Assembly: GCA_017484285.1 (NCBI GenBank)
Contig: JAFUTH010000026.1
Location: forward strand, 1-64,000
Length of the DNA: 64,000 nt
Origin: Treponema sp.
Lineage (GTDB): Bacteria > Spirochaetota > Spirochaetia > Treponematales > Treponemataceae
Direction: 5' to 3'
The notes beneath the pieces are model-generated. The model saw only the letters and a list, made by a program, of their open reading frames with translations. It made no database searches and had not been told where the DNA came from. Within the stretch, counting starts at the first letter, position 1. Every line of letters starts with the position of its first letter. A program made the translations under genes and the position numbers. This document shows positions 7,816 through 17,659 of this stretch, one piece after another.

Positions 7816-9537
7816 ATGAGCACAAAGCCACTGATTGTGATATGCCTGTTTTCTTCTCTTCCGCTCCTGTTTTCACAGGAAGCGCTCAAATCCACCGAAG
7901 AAGAATACTACGATTTTCTCTCGCTTCAAGGCATCACGCTCCGCCCCACCCTCGGCTACCGCACGTTGAGCGACTCAGAATGGCAGTTCGCGACAGATGC
8001 GGATGGAAATTCACTCGCCGACTCAGAGGGCAACATCTGGCAGAACAACAACCTCGGCACAAAAAAAACAATATACGATTCTCAAGACGAAGCGACGAAC
8101 TGTTTTACGCGCGGACTTTCCCGAAGCGTCCGCTACAAGCTCTACGGTCCCGAATGGTACAACTCATACAACACCGCCGCCCCCTACGGTCAGAACGACG
8201 GCGCGCTCTGGCAAGGCAAAGGCTACAACACGAGCCTCACGGCAGGCGCGCGGCTTGAGGCATACGGATTCGAGCTTACGGTAAAGCCCAGCTTGAGTTT
8301 TTCACAGAATAAGAGTTTTGCCTACATACAGCCAAATTACAGCGGCGAGGCCTATGCGGGCAAGGCAGATACGTACGGCTATTATGGAGTTGCGGGTATC
8401 GATGCCCCGCAACGGTTCGGAGATTCTCCATTCTGGACATACGACTGGGGCGACACGGAAGCGCGCTGGTCATGGCACACATTCACGGTTGGTTTTGGCA
8501 CACAGTCAATCTGGCTTGGACCTGCCCAGCTCAATCCGATTATTCACTCAAACAACGCCGCAAGCTATCCCAAATTTGACCTCGGGCTTCGGAAAACGCA
8601 GCTGACTATGCCTTATTTTGGCTGGAATCTTGGTTACATAGAGGCACGTGCATGGTGGGGCAAACTCACTGAAAGCGATTGGTTTGACAACGATGATTCA
8701 AACGACGCCAATCTGATTACAGGGCTTGGCGTGTACTATCAGCTGCCATTTTTTAAAGAATTTACAATCGGGCTGAACAGAACGATGCTCAGTAAGTGGG
8801 ATGATAAGAACTCATATACGCTGTTTAAAATATATAATCCTCGCCTGTCGTCAGGGAACTCTGGGGGAAAAGATACCAGCGACCAGCGTATTTCTTTCAC
8901 TTTCGATTATAAACTGCCCAAAGTCGGATTTGAGGTGTATTTAGAGTGGGCACGAAATGATTACAGTCCAAATATAAATTATTACATTCGCTATCCGTTT
9001 CATACAGAAGGTTGGACGTTCGGTTCTCGAAAAGCGCTCTCGTTGCCAGGTGGATTAAAAGGTATTTTACAACTAGAACTGACATTTCTTGAGTGTAGCG
9101 CTGATTATGATCGTCTTATCCCGTGGTACACAACATTTTATGCGCACCATTATATCACACAAGGCTATACAAATGGTGGACAATGGCTTGGAGCGGGAAT
9201 TGGCACAGGTGGAAACAGTCAATATCTTGGCTTTAGCGTGTATCATAAAAAAGGTTCGGTGACACTATTCACGCAGCGCAGAAATCCCGATTTAGATTAT
9301 ACCATGTATATTGATGCAAAACGGGACTCAGAAAATGGAACTTCTGATGCACAAAAAAACATACGAGCAGTACTAGCTGCAGGATTAAGGAGTAATTTTT
9401 TTCTCACAAACGATTTCCGCTTGGATTCTGGAATCGTTTTGGAAGGCGAGCACAATCCTTTAAACGTTTCCGATGATGGAAATTCAGATATTCGCTATAA
9501 TGTTTGTGTTTCTTTCGGCTTGTGTTATCGTTTTTAA
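7816..9537 (+). CDS. Wzi-like outer-membrane beta-barrel protein, copy 2
   Basis: A 573-residue exported barrel protein, paralogue of 236-2023. The signal peptide ends near FSQ, and the mature start SQEALKSTEEEYYDFLSL parallels copy 1. The two are most similar in the N-terminal half (for example NTAAPYG, DGALWQGKGYNTS and the FELTVKP strand) and diverge towards the C-terminus, where the DNA of this copy also becomes visibly AT-richer (from about 8.8 kb). It ends in Phe (LCYRF). It borders the polysaccharide locus, which fits a role in surface glycan anchoring. Confidence 0.75.
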   Translation: MSTKPLIVICLFSSLPLLFSQEALKSTEEEYYDFLSLQGITLRPTLGYRTLSDSEWQFATDADGNSLADSEGNIWQNNNLGTKKTIYDSQDEATNCFTRGLSRSVRYKLYGPEWYNSYNTAAPYGQNDGALWQGKGYNTSLTAGARLEAYGFELTVKPSLSFSQNKSFAYIQPNYSGEAYAGKADTYGYYGVAGIDAPQRFGDSPFWTYDWGDTEARWSWHTFTVGFGTQSIWLGPAQLNPIIHSNNAASYPKFDLGLRKTQLTMPYFGWNLGYIEARAWWGKLTESDWFDNDDSNDANLITGLGVYYQLPFFKEFTIGLNRTMLSKWDDKNSYTLFKIYNPRLSSGNSGGKDTSDQRISFTFDYKLPKVGFEVYLEWARNDYSPNINYYIRYPFHTEGWTFGSRKALSLPGGLKGILQLELTFLECSADYDRLIPWYTTFYAHHYITQGYTNGGQWLGAGIGTGGNSQYLGFSVYHKKGSVTLFTQRRNPDLDYTMYIDAKRDSENGTSDAQKNIRAVLAAGLRSNFFLTNDFRLDSGIVLEGEHNPLNVSDDGNSDIRYNVCVSFGLCYRF

Positions 9538-9588
9538 TGCTGACGTAATAAGAATTTTTATTTATAATATACGAGTCATGAGAGACTT

Positions 9589-10494
9589 ATGTTTTTGGGA
9601 AGAATACTAGACTATACATATATTCATTTAAATCGTTATTCTCGCTTTTTTAAAAAAATTCGCTATGAGAAATTTAAGAATGAAACCGTGCGCTTTGTAG
9701 AAGAATCTGATTTTCAGTATGGAATTTGTAATGAGCCGCGCGAAAAAAAAATCATCATCTCTTTAACGACATATCCGGCTCGTTTTGATACATTGAGGCT
9801 TTGCTTAAAAAGCCTGTTGCTTCAAACGGTTAAACCAAACAAAATTATTATATACCTCGGTGATGATTGTAAAAATTCTCCGCTTACGGAATTAGAATTT
9901 TTTAAACAATACGGAATAGATATTGTAATTAAAGATGAAGACTTAAAGTCACATAAGAAATATTTTTACGCAATGCAAGAATATCCCAATGACATTATAA
10001 TTACTGTTGATGATGATTCCATTTATCCAGCTAATTTGGTTGAAAATCTTCTAAACGCTCATGAAAAAAATGCTGATTGTGTTGTTGCAAATCGTGTTCA
10101 CAAAATAATGCGAAAACTTGATGGTTCATTACATTCATATAATGATTGGTTAAACAATTACATGGGAGCGACTCAGCCATCATATAATTTGATTGCAACA
10201 GGGTGTGGCGGTGTTTTGTATCCTCCTCACTGTCTCGATGAGAGGGCGTTTGATAAGGAAAAGATTATACAGTTTTGTCTTACAGCTGATGATATTTGGC
10301 TTAAATTCATGGAAACTCTTCATGGAACGAAAGTTGTTTGGGCAAAGAATTCTTGCCCAGAGCCTTATACAATACAAAATTCAAAATCAACACCATTATA
10401 CCTAGAAAACGTAGGAAAGTTTAAAAACAATATGTATATCGAAAGACTAAAAAATTTATATACCATTGAAATTGATAATCGATTTAATGCGTGA
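9589..10494 (+). CDS. Glycosyltransferase, GT2-like fold
   Basis: A 301-residue cytoplasmic protein. IISLTTYPARFDTL begins the nucleotide-binding fold and VDDD (residues 140-143) is the candidate metal/nucleotide-sugar site. No membrane segment is seen. The DNA is AT-rich compared with the flanking Wzi genes, suggesting a different origin. Its last 11 bases overlap the tail of the convergent YfhO-like gene. The sugar transferred cannot be predicted. A TATAAT at 9563-9568 is a likely promoter. Confidence 0.78.
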   Translation: MFLGRILDYTYIHLNRYSRFFKKIRYEKFKNETVRFVEESDFQYGICNEPREKKIIISLTTYPARFDTLRLCLKSLLLQTVKPNKIIIYLGDDCKNSPLTELEFFKQYGIDIVIKDEDLKSHKKYFYAMQEYPNDIIITVDDDSIYPANLVENLLNAHEKNADCVVANRVHKIMRKLDGSLHSYNDWLNNYMGATQPSYNLIATGCGGVLYPPHCLDERAFDKEKIIQFCLTADDIWLKFMETLHGTKVVWAKNSCPEPYTIQNSKSTPLYLENVGKFKNNMYIERLKNLYTIEIDNRFNA

Positions 10495-13156
10495 ACTTAC
10501 GAAGAAAACATAACCGCACAGCAACAAAAAGTATCCATGCGATGAACGTTATCAAGCTTCCGGCGAGAAAAAGTGGTGTATGATATTCTAGGACTATGGT
10601 ATGCTCTCCTTCATCTAAATACATTCCGGTCAAAAAAACATTTGTCCTGTAAAGTGGAGTTTTTTTACCATCTACAAAAGCTGTCCAACCATCTGAATAC
10701 GGAATCGAAAGGCACAGAAGTCTTGGTTCTGTCAGTTTAGCAGATGCCGTTACATGATTTTTGTCAAAATGAATAGTATCCAACTGAGTTTCGGTCAAAT
10801 CAGCTATAAGATTATCACGCTCAGACAGAGAAAGTGCATAGACATTTATATCTGAAAATTTATACGTTCCTTTTTGAGGAAAAGACAACGTAAAGCTATT
10901 GATTTCATTTTCTGAATAGCCAGAGCAAAGTAAAAAATCATGTCCGACATGTTTATACATCGATTTAATTTCAAAAGCTTTTTCCGAACTATTCTTTGTT
11001 TTGTATTGTACTGTCACTTTTTCAGAGGGATCGGTTAAAAAAAACAAATCGGTAAACTCAAGGTACACTTCAGAATCCTTCTGAGAATTAAAATGTATCC
11101 TTGCAACCGCACCTTCTTTCGAGACAGTAATTTTTTTATCAGAGAATTCTATTCCCTCTGCTGTCTCGATTTCAAAGTTTAGATTTTTAATGCTACTAAA
11201 ATCAAGCGTATTCTGTTTTTCAACTGGTGTCTGCATGCCGTTGTCTTGTACTACAGCGGCATGCATAAGAGCGACTTGTTTTTCAAGCGCAGAAAACTCA
11301 GAAAAAGCAGAACCGTCTATCACTGTTTTATACGTATATCCAAACGGTAACGTTTTTTCCCGCTCATATACGTTATATAAATTCTTCCCCACGTTTTTTT
11401 TCCCTAAAAAAATCGTATCGTAAGGAGTATAACTAGTTTCTGAATCAGGCAGTATGATATACTTTTCACAAAATAAATCTTGTAAATAAGTTCGCCGATT
11501 AAAGCCGTCCAATAAGAGTGGTGTTCCCGTACACAGTTCAAAATCATTATAGGACTCTGACAAATATCCTGAATTCTGCGACCAATAGTACGATGTTCCA
11601 TGCATACCATAAACGGAAGGTAAATTAAGATACAGTTTTTCCTCTTCTTCGTACCGATAAAAATCACTTGTATTCGTGAGTTTTGAAATCATCTTATCAG
11701 TAGAATTTTCAAGCATTCGCGTGCCTTCATGAATCGGATAAAAATCATCTAAATAATCAAGTGTGTAGGAAGAATACTTTACAAAACTATTTATAGCGAC
11801 AGAAAAAACACATAAGGGAAGCACGGTTAATCTCAGTAAATTTCTTTTATAACGATAAAACACATAGAAAACAAGAGAAGAAATGAACAGCATGCCATAA
11901 CTTGCCAAAAAGTGGCTTCGAATCTTTTCAAAAACAAAACCAAGAACAACAAAAACACTGGAAATCGAAATGCCTGTTATAAAAGAAATCAATAACGCTC
12001 GTTTAGGAACAACTTCAATGTTCTCAAGCACACAGACAAAACTGATTGAAATGACAAATGAAATCGCAAAACACCATCTGTTTGTGACATAGTTGAAGCC
12101 ATTCATCATGTGCCCGAAAAAAGGGAATGAAATGAAGAGCGCACAGATGAGAAGAAATATTTTTATTTCACGAGTTTTTTTATGTTGCCAAAACGAAAGC
12201 ATAATTAGCGACAAAAATACCGGTGCAGCAAACCCTAGCTCTGTATATGAAAATGCCTGCATAGGCGTAACAAGCGAAAGAAAAAGTTTTATATATACAA
12301 ATGGTTTATAAAATACCGGAACTGGTTCAGAAAATGAATTTCGAGAAGATGTCAAAAATCCTGCGACATTTGGAAAAAATATCAGCGCAGACATGCAAAT
12401 CGCAAGAATGTAGCATGCAGCTGTCGAGAAAAAAAGTCTGGAAAAAGAAAGAAGCGATTTTTCTTTTGTAATAAAAAAATATCGTATCAGTGCGTAAATA
12501 AAAACAAGGATAGTGAGGACATAAAAGAAATAAAAACTGGCGCAACATGCAAAAAATGACGAAAGAATGAAGCAGACAGGGCTTTTTCGCTCAAAAATAA
12601 AATCAATTCCCAGACACATAAGCGGAAGATAAATCATGGGATTTATGAAAAAAGGATGCCGAGGAGCACAATAAAATGAAAAGCCACAGAAAACATACAC
12701 AACAACACCGCAAAGAATAGAATACGAAGAGAATTGGTGATGCCGACAATATACGATAAAAGTAATGCCGCTTACATATAAGCGTAAAAAAATGAGAACG
12801 TTATATAAAATCTCCGTATGCCTTACAGGAACGAAGACAGAAAATAAATTCAATACATCACCGAGACCGTAATAATGCAAAGTGGTTATTACATCAGCTC
12901 CCAAGCCTAAGGAAAAATCCCATTGCGGAATAATGAATTTTCCTGTCGTACATACTGTCTTTATGATTTCACGGATATACTTGCCAATATACGCAAGCGC
13001 AGTCAGATGCTGAATAAGACCGTCAGTACGCAGGAAAGCTTTATTTTGGAGAAAAAAGTCAAGAAAACAAACGAATACACAAACAAAAAACAAAATTGTG
13101 TATTTAAAAAGAAAAAGCTCAAAAAGTGTTTTTTTGCGAATTGTATTGCCTGACAT
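10484..13156 (-). CDS. YfhO-like multi-spanning membrane protein (GT-C type)
   Basis: An 890-residue inner-membrane protein with about a dozen hydrophobic helices in the first 450 residues, a soluble domain (about 470-850) rich in beta strands, and one C-terminal helix. Length and layout match the YfhO family, thought to be lipid-linked sugar transferases acting on the outer face of the membrane. The C-terminal soluble part has the family-like stretch SIPYSDGWTAFVDGK. The ATG at 13156 begins a basic stretch before the first helix and is preferred to one 36 bases upstream. It is transcribed against its neighbours and is AT-rich. The acceptor is unknown. Confidence 0.82.
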   Translation of the reverse strand: MSGNTIRKKTLFELFLFKYTILFFVCVFVCFLDFFLQNKAFLRTDGLIQHLTALAYIGKYIREIIKTVCTTGKFIIPQWDFSLGLGADVITTLHYYGLGDVLNLFSVFVPVRHTEILYNVLIFLRLYVSGITFIVYCRHHQFSSYSILCGVVVYVFCGFSFYCAPRHPFFINPMIYLPLMCLGIDFIFERKSPVCFILSSFFACCASFYFFYVLTILVFIYALIRYFFITKEKSLLSFSRLFFSTAACYILAICMSALIFFPNVAGFLTSSRNSFSEPVPVFYKPFVYIKLFLSLVTPMQAFSYTELGFAAPVFLSLIMLSFWQHKKTREIKIFLLICALFISFPFFGHMMNGFNYVTNRWCFAISFVISISFVCVLENIEVVPKRALLISFITGISISSVFVVLGFVFEKIRSHFLASYGMLFISSLVFYVFYRYKRNLLRLTVLPLCVFSVAINSFVKYSSYTLDYLDDFYPIHEGTRMLENSTDKMISKLTNTSDFYRYEEEEKLYLNLPSVYGMHGTSYYWSQNSGYLSESYNDFELCTGTPLLLDGFNRRTYLQDLFCEKYIILPDSETSYTPYDTIFLGKKNVGKNLYNVYEREKTLPFGYTYKTVIDGSAFSEFSALEKQVALMHAAVVQDNGMQTPVEKQNTLDFSSIKNLNFEIETAEGIEFSDKKITVSKEGAVARIHFNSQKDSEVYLEFTDLFFLTDPSEKVTVQYKTKNSSEKAFEIKSMYKHVGHDFLLCSGYSENEINSFTLSFPQKGTYKFSDINVYALSLSERDNLIADLTETQLDTIHFDKNHVTASAKLTEPRLLCLSIPYSDGWTAFVDGKKTPLYRTNVFLTGMYLDEGEHTIVLEYHTPLFLAGSLITFIAWILFVAVRLCFLRKFTH

Positions 13157-13227
13157 GGAATTAAATCTATAGAAAAAAGCGAAATATTGCAATTACGTGA
13201 AAACTCATGATAAAATAATCAAAACCT

Positions 13228-13668
13228 ATGAAAGCATTTAATGATAGTGAATTTTTACTTAAAATCATAAAATTCACATTCTGGGGCATTCTTACAACAG
13301 CCTTGAATGTTGCGCTCTATTATATTTTCCGCTATATAAAAATTCCTGTCTCAGTTTCTACGATTCTTGCATGGTTTCTATGCGTTCTATTCGCTTTCGT
13401 AACTAATAAGCGGTATGTATTCAAAGCGACTGATTACACAAAGCAGCAGATTGTCAGGGAAGTCATTTTGTTCTATGGCTCAAGGCTGTTTTCCGGGCTT
13501 ATGGACGTTGCCTTGATGGTTCTTATGGTAAACATTCTGAAATGGAACGAAATTCTTTCTAAAATAATTGATGAGCTTCTTGTAAGCGGATTTAATTTCG
13601 TCTTCAGTTTTTTGGTGATTTTCAGGCAGAAAAAATCATCCGAGGAGATTTCAGAAAATGGAAAATAA
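13228..13668 (+). CDS. GtrA family membrane protein
   Basis: A 146-residue protein with four membrane helices, typical of GtrA, which is proposed to flip undecaprenyl-phosphate-linked sugars. FVTNKRYVF between helices 2 and 3 is characteristic. It overlaps the next gene, a GtrB-like transferase, by 11 bases, the usual pairing for adding side-chain sugars to a surface glycan. Confidence 0.88.
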   Translation: MKAFNDSEFLLKIIKFTFWGILTTALNVALYYIFRYIKIPVSVSTILAWFLCVLFAFVTNKRYVFKATDYTKQQIVREVILFYGSRLFSGLMDVALMVLMVNILKWNEILSKIIDELLVSGFNFVFSFLVIFRQKKSSEEISENGK

Positions 13669-14587
13669 AAAAATAATTTCTCTTATCGTACCGTGCTACA
13701 ACGAAGAGACTAACGTCGTTCCATTTTATGAGGAAATAGTGCGTGTCATGCAGAACATAGAAGGAGCGGACTTTGAGATTGTTTTTGTTGATGACGGCTC
13801 AAAAGACAACACGTTCCAAGAAATTCAAAAATTAAACGCAAAAGACAGCCGTGTGCGCTGTATTTCCTTCAGCCGTAATTTTGGAAAGGAGGCAGCGCTT
13901 TTCAGCGGAATCCGTTCAGTAACAGGCGACTGTGCCGTAATTTTGGATGCAGACTTGCAGCATCCTCCGGCAGTAATTGCAGAGATGTACAAAAAATGGG
14001 CAGAGGAAGGCTATGAGGTAATCGAAGGCATAAAAACCGACAGAGGAAAGGAATCTCTTGTTCATAAGCTGTTCACCAAGATTTTTTACGGAATGATTAG
14101 CCGTGCCGTAGGAATGGATATGGCAAATTCAAGCGACTACAAGTTGCTCGACAAAAAAGTAATCGCAGAGCTTGCTGCCCTAAAAGAGCGGAACACATTC
14201 TTCAGGGCTTTATCGTTTTGGGTGGGCTTCAAAAAAACAACCGTCTATTATGAGGTTCAGAACAGGCAATCTGGTGTTTCAAAATGGTCTACGAAATCCT
14301 TGATACGCTATGCCATCAATAACGTAATATGCTTCAGCAATACTCCGCTCAATATCATAACAGGAGTTGGCATTGCTTTTGTTCTTATTGCACTGGGGGT
14401 TGCTGTAGATGCAATCATTTCTTTTATACGCGGAACTGCGGCAAGCGGATTCCCTACCCTCACATTTCTTTTGATTCTTGGAATCGGCGGCATCATGATA
14501 AGTTTAGGCATAATCGGTATATACATTGGTCAGATTTACGATGAGATAAAAGGGCGACCTCAGTACATTGTTGGTAAAAAACTATGA
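13658..14587 (+). CDS. GtrB/DPM1-like polyprenyl-phosphate glycosyltransferase
   Basis: A 309-residue GT2 enzyme: LIVPCYNEE opens the fold, DAD lies at residues 97-99, and RQSGVSKWS matches the family's acceptor loop. Two C-terminal helices (about 230-255 and 265-290) anchor it. The family transfers a sugar from a nucleotide donor to undecaprenyl phosphate. It follows GtrA with overlap and its ATGA stop overlaps the deacetylase gene, so the three are coupled. Confidence 0.9.
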   Translation: MENKKIISLIVPCYNEETNVVPFYEEIVRVMQNIEGADFEIVFVDDGSKDNTFQEIQKLNAKDSRVRCISFSRNFGKEAALFSGIRSVTGDCAVILDADLQHPPAVIAEMYKKWAEEGYEVIEGIKTDRGKESLVHKLFTKIFYGMISRAVGMDMANSSDYKLLDKKVIAELAALKERNTFFRALSFWVGFKKTTVYYEVQNRQSGVSKWSTKSLIRYAINNVICFSNTPLNIITGVGIAFVLIALGVAVDAIISFIRGTAASGFPTLTFLLILGIGGIMISLGIIGIYIGQIYDEIKGRPQYIVGKKL

Positions 14588-15489
14588 CAGATTTGATTGA
14601 CATTCATGCAGACGATTACGGGCTTTCAGCGGCTTCCGACAAAACAATCCTTGAGCTCTTAGAAGCCAACAAGCTCACTAGCATCAGCTTTATGACGAAT
14701 CTTTCGCGATTTGAAAATGCAGTAAAGGATTTTCAAACCGTTCAGCAAAAGCGAAGTTCTCCGGCATTGGTTTCTGTTCACCTGAATTTTGTTGAAGGGC
14801 ATTGTGCCGCTCCCGTAGAATGCGTGCCTGACTTAATTGATAAAAACGGATATTTTACAGTTACTTGGGAAAAGCTGTTTTTATGGAACTATAATCCGTT
14901 AATGCGAAACAAAATCAGAAAGCAGCTTTCTGCAGAAATCACCGCACAGACTGAACGCCTTGTTGCAAGCGGCATTGCAGACAAAAATGCGCTCCGGTTT
15001 GACAGCCACATGCACACGCACATGATTCCCCTTGTTTTTGATGCTCTGAAGGATTCTGTAAAAACGAATCAGTACAAGGTATCTTTCATTAGAAATACGC
15101 AGGATCCTTTGTCCTATTATGCAGGATTTTTTTCATTGTACAAAACGTACAGTCCTATAAATGCAGTAAAATGCATGATCCTTAATTTTTATTCATGTGT
15201 AAAAATTCGCTCATCCCTAAAAAAAATGAGCATATCGCCTTCCCTGCTCTGTGGTGTTTTTTTCAGCGGAAAGATGAACGCAGAGCGGCTTGAAAAAGTT
15301 CTTCCAGTCTTTATAAAAAACGCACAGAATCAAAAACGCGGTCTTGAAGTTCTGTTCCACCCATGTTTAATGGCAAAAGACGAGCTTACCGAGGAATTCA
15401 ACAAGCCTGACATAAATGAATTTCATATTTCTGAGAACAGAATTATCGAATATAAAACGTGCAAGGAATTAATACTATCATGGACATAA
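14584..15489 (+). CDS. YdjC/ChbG-like carbohydrate deacetylase
   Basis: A 301-residue protein of the ChbG/HpnK family of metal-dependent deacetylases. DIHADDYG near the N-terminus supplies the metal-binding Asp pair and DSHMHTH (about residues 140-146) the histidines. In a polysaccharide operon it may remove an acetyl group from a lipid-linked amino sugar. The start overlaps the GtrB-like stop by four bases. Confidence 0.85.
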   Translation: MTDLIDIHADDYGLSAASDKTILELLEANKLTSISFMTNLSRFENAVKDFQTVQQKRSSPALVSVHLNFVEGHCAAPVECVPDLIDKNGYFTVTWEKLFLWNYNPLMRNKIRKQLSAEITAQTERLVASGIADKNALRFDSHMHTHMIPLVFDALKDSVKTNQYKVSFIRNTQDPLSYYAGFFSLYKTYSPINAVKCMILNFYSCVKIRSSLKKMSISPSLLCGVFFSGKMNAERLEKVLPVFIKNAQNQKRGLEVLFHPCLMAKDELTEEFNKPDINEFHISENRIIEYKTCKELILSWT

Positions 15490-16949
15490 ACAAAGCTGAG
15501 ACTTCAATAAAAAAAGCGTCACTCATAAACGCTGGCTCAAAATATGTGAACATTTTTCTTGGCATTTTATTCTCTGCCATTTTAGCCAGAATTCTCACCC
15601 CAAATGATTACGGCATCGTTGCAATCGTAACGGTGTTCACAACTTTTTTTACCGTCCTTTCCAATTGCGGTTTGCAGCTTGCGGTCATTCAGAACAAGGA
15701 CTTTGAGCAAAAGGATATCAATACCCTTTTCACATTTTCCCTTTATTTTGGTCTTATACTTGCCGGTTTATTCTCTCTTTCTTCAATTTGGATAAGCAGA
15801 TTTTATGGCGACAGCGTTTATATTCCGATATGCCTTATTTTGTCAATCTCAGTTTTTTTTAACACGATAAATGCCGTACCGGACGGACTTTTACGCAAAG
15901 ACAAAAAATTTGTCCTCATAGCCCTGCGCCTCATAATAGTCTCATTCTTGACATACGGAGTAACGATTATCCTTGCTCTCCTCAACTTCAAATTCTATGC
16001 GCTGGTATTTCAGTCGGTTGTAAGCAGCCTTCTGATTTTTCTTTGGAATTTAAAGAATGTAAAGGTTGGATTTGTAAAAAAAATCGACTGGAACGTAATA
16101 AAGAAAATCAAAGGCTACAGCGGCTATAATTTTCTATTCAACTTTGTAAACTATTTTTCAAGAAACCTCGATAAAATGCTCATTGGAAAAGTTCTCGGAA
16201 ACGAAGAACTTGCGCAGTACAACAAGGCATATCATTTTATGCTCTACCCTGTTCAGAATCTCACGAACATAATTTCACCCGTGCTCCACCCCATTCTTTC
16301 TGACTACCAGGACGACAAAGCCTATATTTACGAACGATACATGAAGGTCGTAAAACTGCTTTCGCTTATAGGAGTTTTTGTAACAGCTTTCTGCTTCTGC
16401 GCATCCAGAGAAATAATCCTCTTGCTTTATGGACGACAATGGGAAATTGCAGTCGATTGTTTTAAATATATGAGTCTTGCCATCTGGGTTCAGATGATTG
16501 GAGGAACGAGCGGCGCACTGTTTGCTGCACTTGGCGATACAAAGCGGCATTTCTACATTTCAATCATAAACACCGCGCTTTCCATAATCGCCATCGCAAT
16601 CGGTATCTATCAGAAAGATATTGTAAGAGTCTCAATCTATAACTCTATTGCCTTGATAATACATTTTTTTATTTCATTCATACCGCTCATAAAACAAAGC
16701 ATGAATCAATCCTTTTCTTTGTTTATCAAAGCGTTATTGCCCGATGTTTTCATAATGGCGATATTATTCGTGCTTTCTTTTTTTATAAACAAACTGATTC
16801 CTATAGAAAATCTAATTCTTGCGTTTTTTGTAAAGGGAATTATTATGGGGCTTGTCTATTTTATTCTGCTTCTCATGCTCAGACAGCAAAAACACCTTGC
16901 CCTTATTCTTCCTCAAAAAATCAGAAGCAAGTTCTCAAGCCTTCACTAA
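15480..16949 (+). CDS. Wzx-like polysaccharide flippase
   Basis: A 489-residue inner-membrane protein with about 12-14 helices, of the oligosaccharide flippase (MATE-like, Wzx/MviN) superfamily. It moves lipid-linked repeat units across the membrane. AILARILTPNDYGIVA near the N-terminus is typical. The ATG at 15480 (MDINKAETS) is chosen over an upstream alternative and overlaps the previous gene by ten bases. It is the last gene of the run from 13228. Confidence 0.9.
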   Translation: MDINKAETSIKKASLINAGSKYVNIFLGILFSAILARILTPNDYGIVAIVTVFTTFFTVLSNCGLQLAVIQNKDFEQKDINTLFTFSLYFGLILAGLFSLSSIWISRFYGDSVYIPICLILSISVFFNTINAVPDGLLRKDKKFVLIALRLIIVSFLTYGVTIILALLNFKFYALVFQSVVSSLLIFLWNLKNVKVGFVKKIDWNVIKKIKGYSGYNFLFNFVNYFSRNLDKMLIGKVLGNEELAQYNKAYHFMLYPVQNLTNIISPVLHPILSDYQDDKAYIYERYMKVVKLLSLIGVFVTAFCFCASREIILLLYGRQWEIAVDCFKYMSLAIWVQMIGGTSGALFAALGDTKRHFYISIINTALSIIAIAIGIYQKDIVRVSIYNSIALIIHFFISFIPLIKQSMNQSFSLFIKALLPDVFIMAILFVLSFFINKLIPIENLILAFFVKGIIMGLVYFILLLMLRQQKHLALILPQKIRSKFSSLH

Positions 16950-17060
16950 GATTTTCTTTGACTGATTGAAAACCGTATCATAAAGGAATGCAATGAACAG
17001 CGTTATAAAAAGCGTGATGAGAAAGAATGCATACTTATTTTGAACTAATCTTGATAATAC
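16935..17060 (-). pseudogene. C-terminal fragment of a membrane protein
   Basis: On the - strand a short open frame encodes NKYAFFLITLFITLFIAF followed by a charged tail and a stop at 16935, overlapping the flippase 3' end. It has no start codon of its own and looks like the tail of an integral membrane enzyme such as an acyltransferase or GT-C protein; identity is unknown. It adjoins the next fragment out of frame. Confidence 0.4.
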
Positions 17061-17356
17061 TCATAATTATACGGTCTTGTGTAAAAGACGTAATCGGGCT
17101 GGAACGCTTTTAAATCAAACCACGCGTTATTACAAAATGCATTTATTACAGCCTCGCCATATAAATCAAAAAGATATGAGTAGGATGGATTCTCGCACTC
17201 AGAGCATGCACCATCAGTTATATGCGGTTGAGCGAGGATATACGCGGAATAGTTCCCGTTTTTTTGCATATATTCAAAGACCGATTTTAAAGAATTCCAG
17301 CTAGACGGAAAATATACGATAAAAACGACCTTTATTTTTTTATCAGATTTTTTTAG
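17045..17356 (-). pseudogene. CDP-glycerol glycerophosphotransferase-like gene, fragment
   Basis: The - strand frame reads KIKVVFIVYFPSSWNSLKS, continues with AYILAQPHITDG and ends at FQPDYVFYTRPYNYEYYQD before a stop. This is the N-terminal half typical of TagF/CDP-glycerol transferase relatives. The catalytic C-terminal half is missing, and the upstream end runs into the recombinase fragment. An intact relative is at 34030-35298. Confidence 0.6.
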
Positions 17357-17560
17357 CCTTTCTTTAGTGATAGAGGAATTGAAGAAAAAAAACTTGGCAG
17401 ACCAAAGGGACGTAAATCCAATTATTATAAATTAACAGACAAATCCGATTTTATTGAACAAGAGCGAAAACTTGGAAAAAGCAAGTCTATGATTTCTAAA
17501 GAGCTTAAAGTTTCTTGGAAAACATTAGATTCTTTTATGCGCAAAAACAATATTCTTTGA
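17357..17560 (+). pseudogene. Serine recombinase (resolvase/invertase), C-terminal remnant
   Basis: The frame reads DRGIEEKKLGRPKGRKS and goes on to a helix-turn-helix (KSKSMISKELKVSWKTLDSF) with a stop at 17560. KLGRPKGRK followed by the HTH is the hallmark C-terminus of serine recombinases. The catalytic domain with its Ser is absent, so the gene is dead. It marks a former mobile or invertible element inside the glycan locus. Confidence 0.7.
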
Positions 17561-17601
17561 GATTGTCTTTTTACAAATCTTAGGTTATTATTTTTTTTTC
17601 A

Positions 17602-17644
17602 ATAGCGTAGTAAAAAAAAACGAACGTTTTTTTTACTACGCTAT
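17602..17644. terminator. Perfect 18-bp hairpin with A8/T8 arms
   Basis: 17602-17619 is exactly complementary to 17627-17644, with a small loop of AACGAACG type. The A and T runs lie inside the stem, so it can act as a terminator in both directions. It sits between the recombinase remnant and the hddA start at 17660, leaving only 15 bases for a leader. It may be an end of the lost mobile element. Confidence 0.55.
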
Positions 17645-17659
17645 AAGAGACTTGTTTAT

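Noticed and set aside
17357..17560. Active site-specific recombinase
   Set aside because: Only the C-terminal DNA-binding part remains; the catalytic serine domain is missing.
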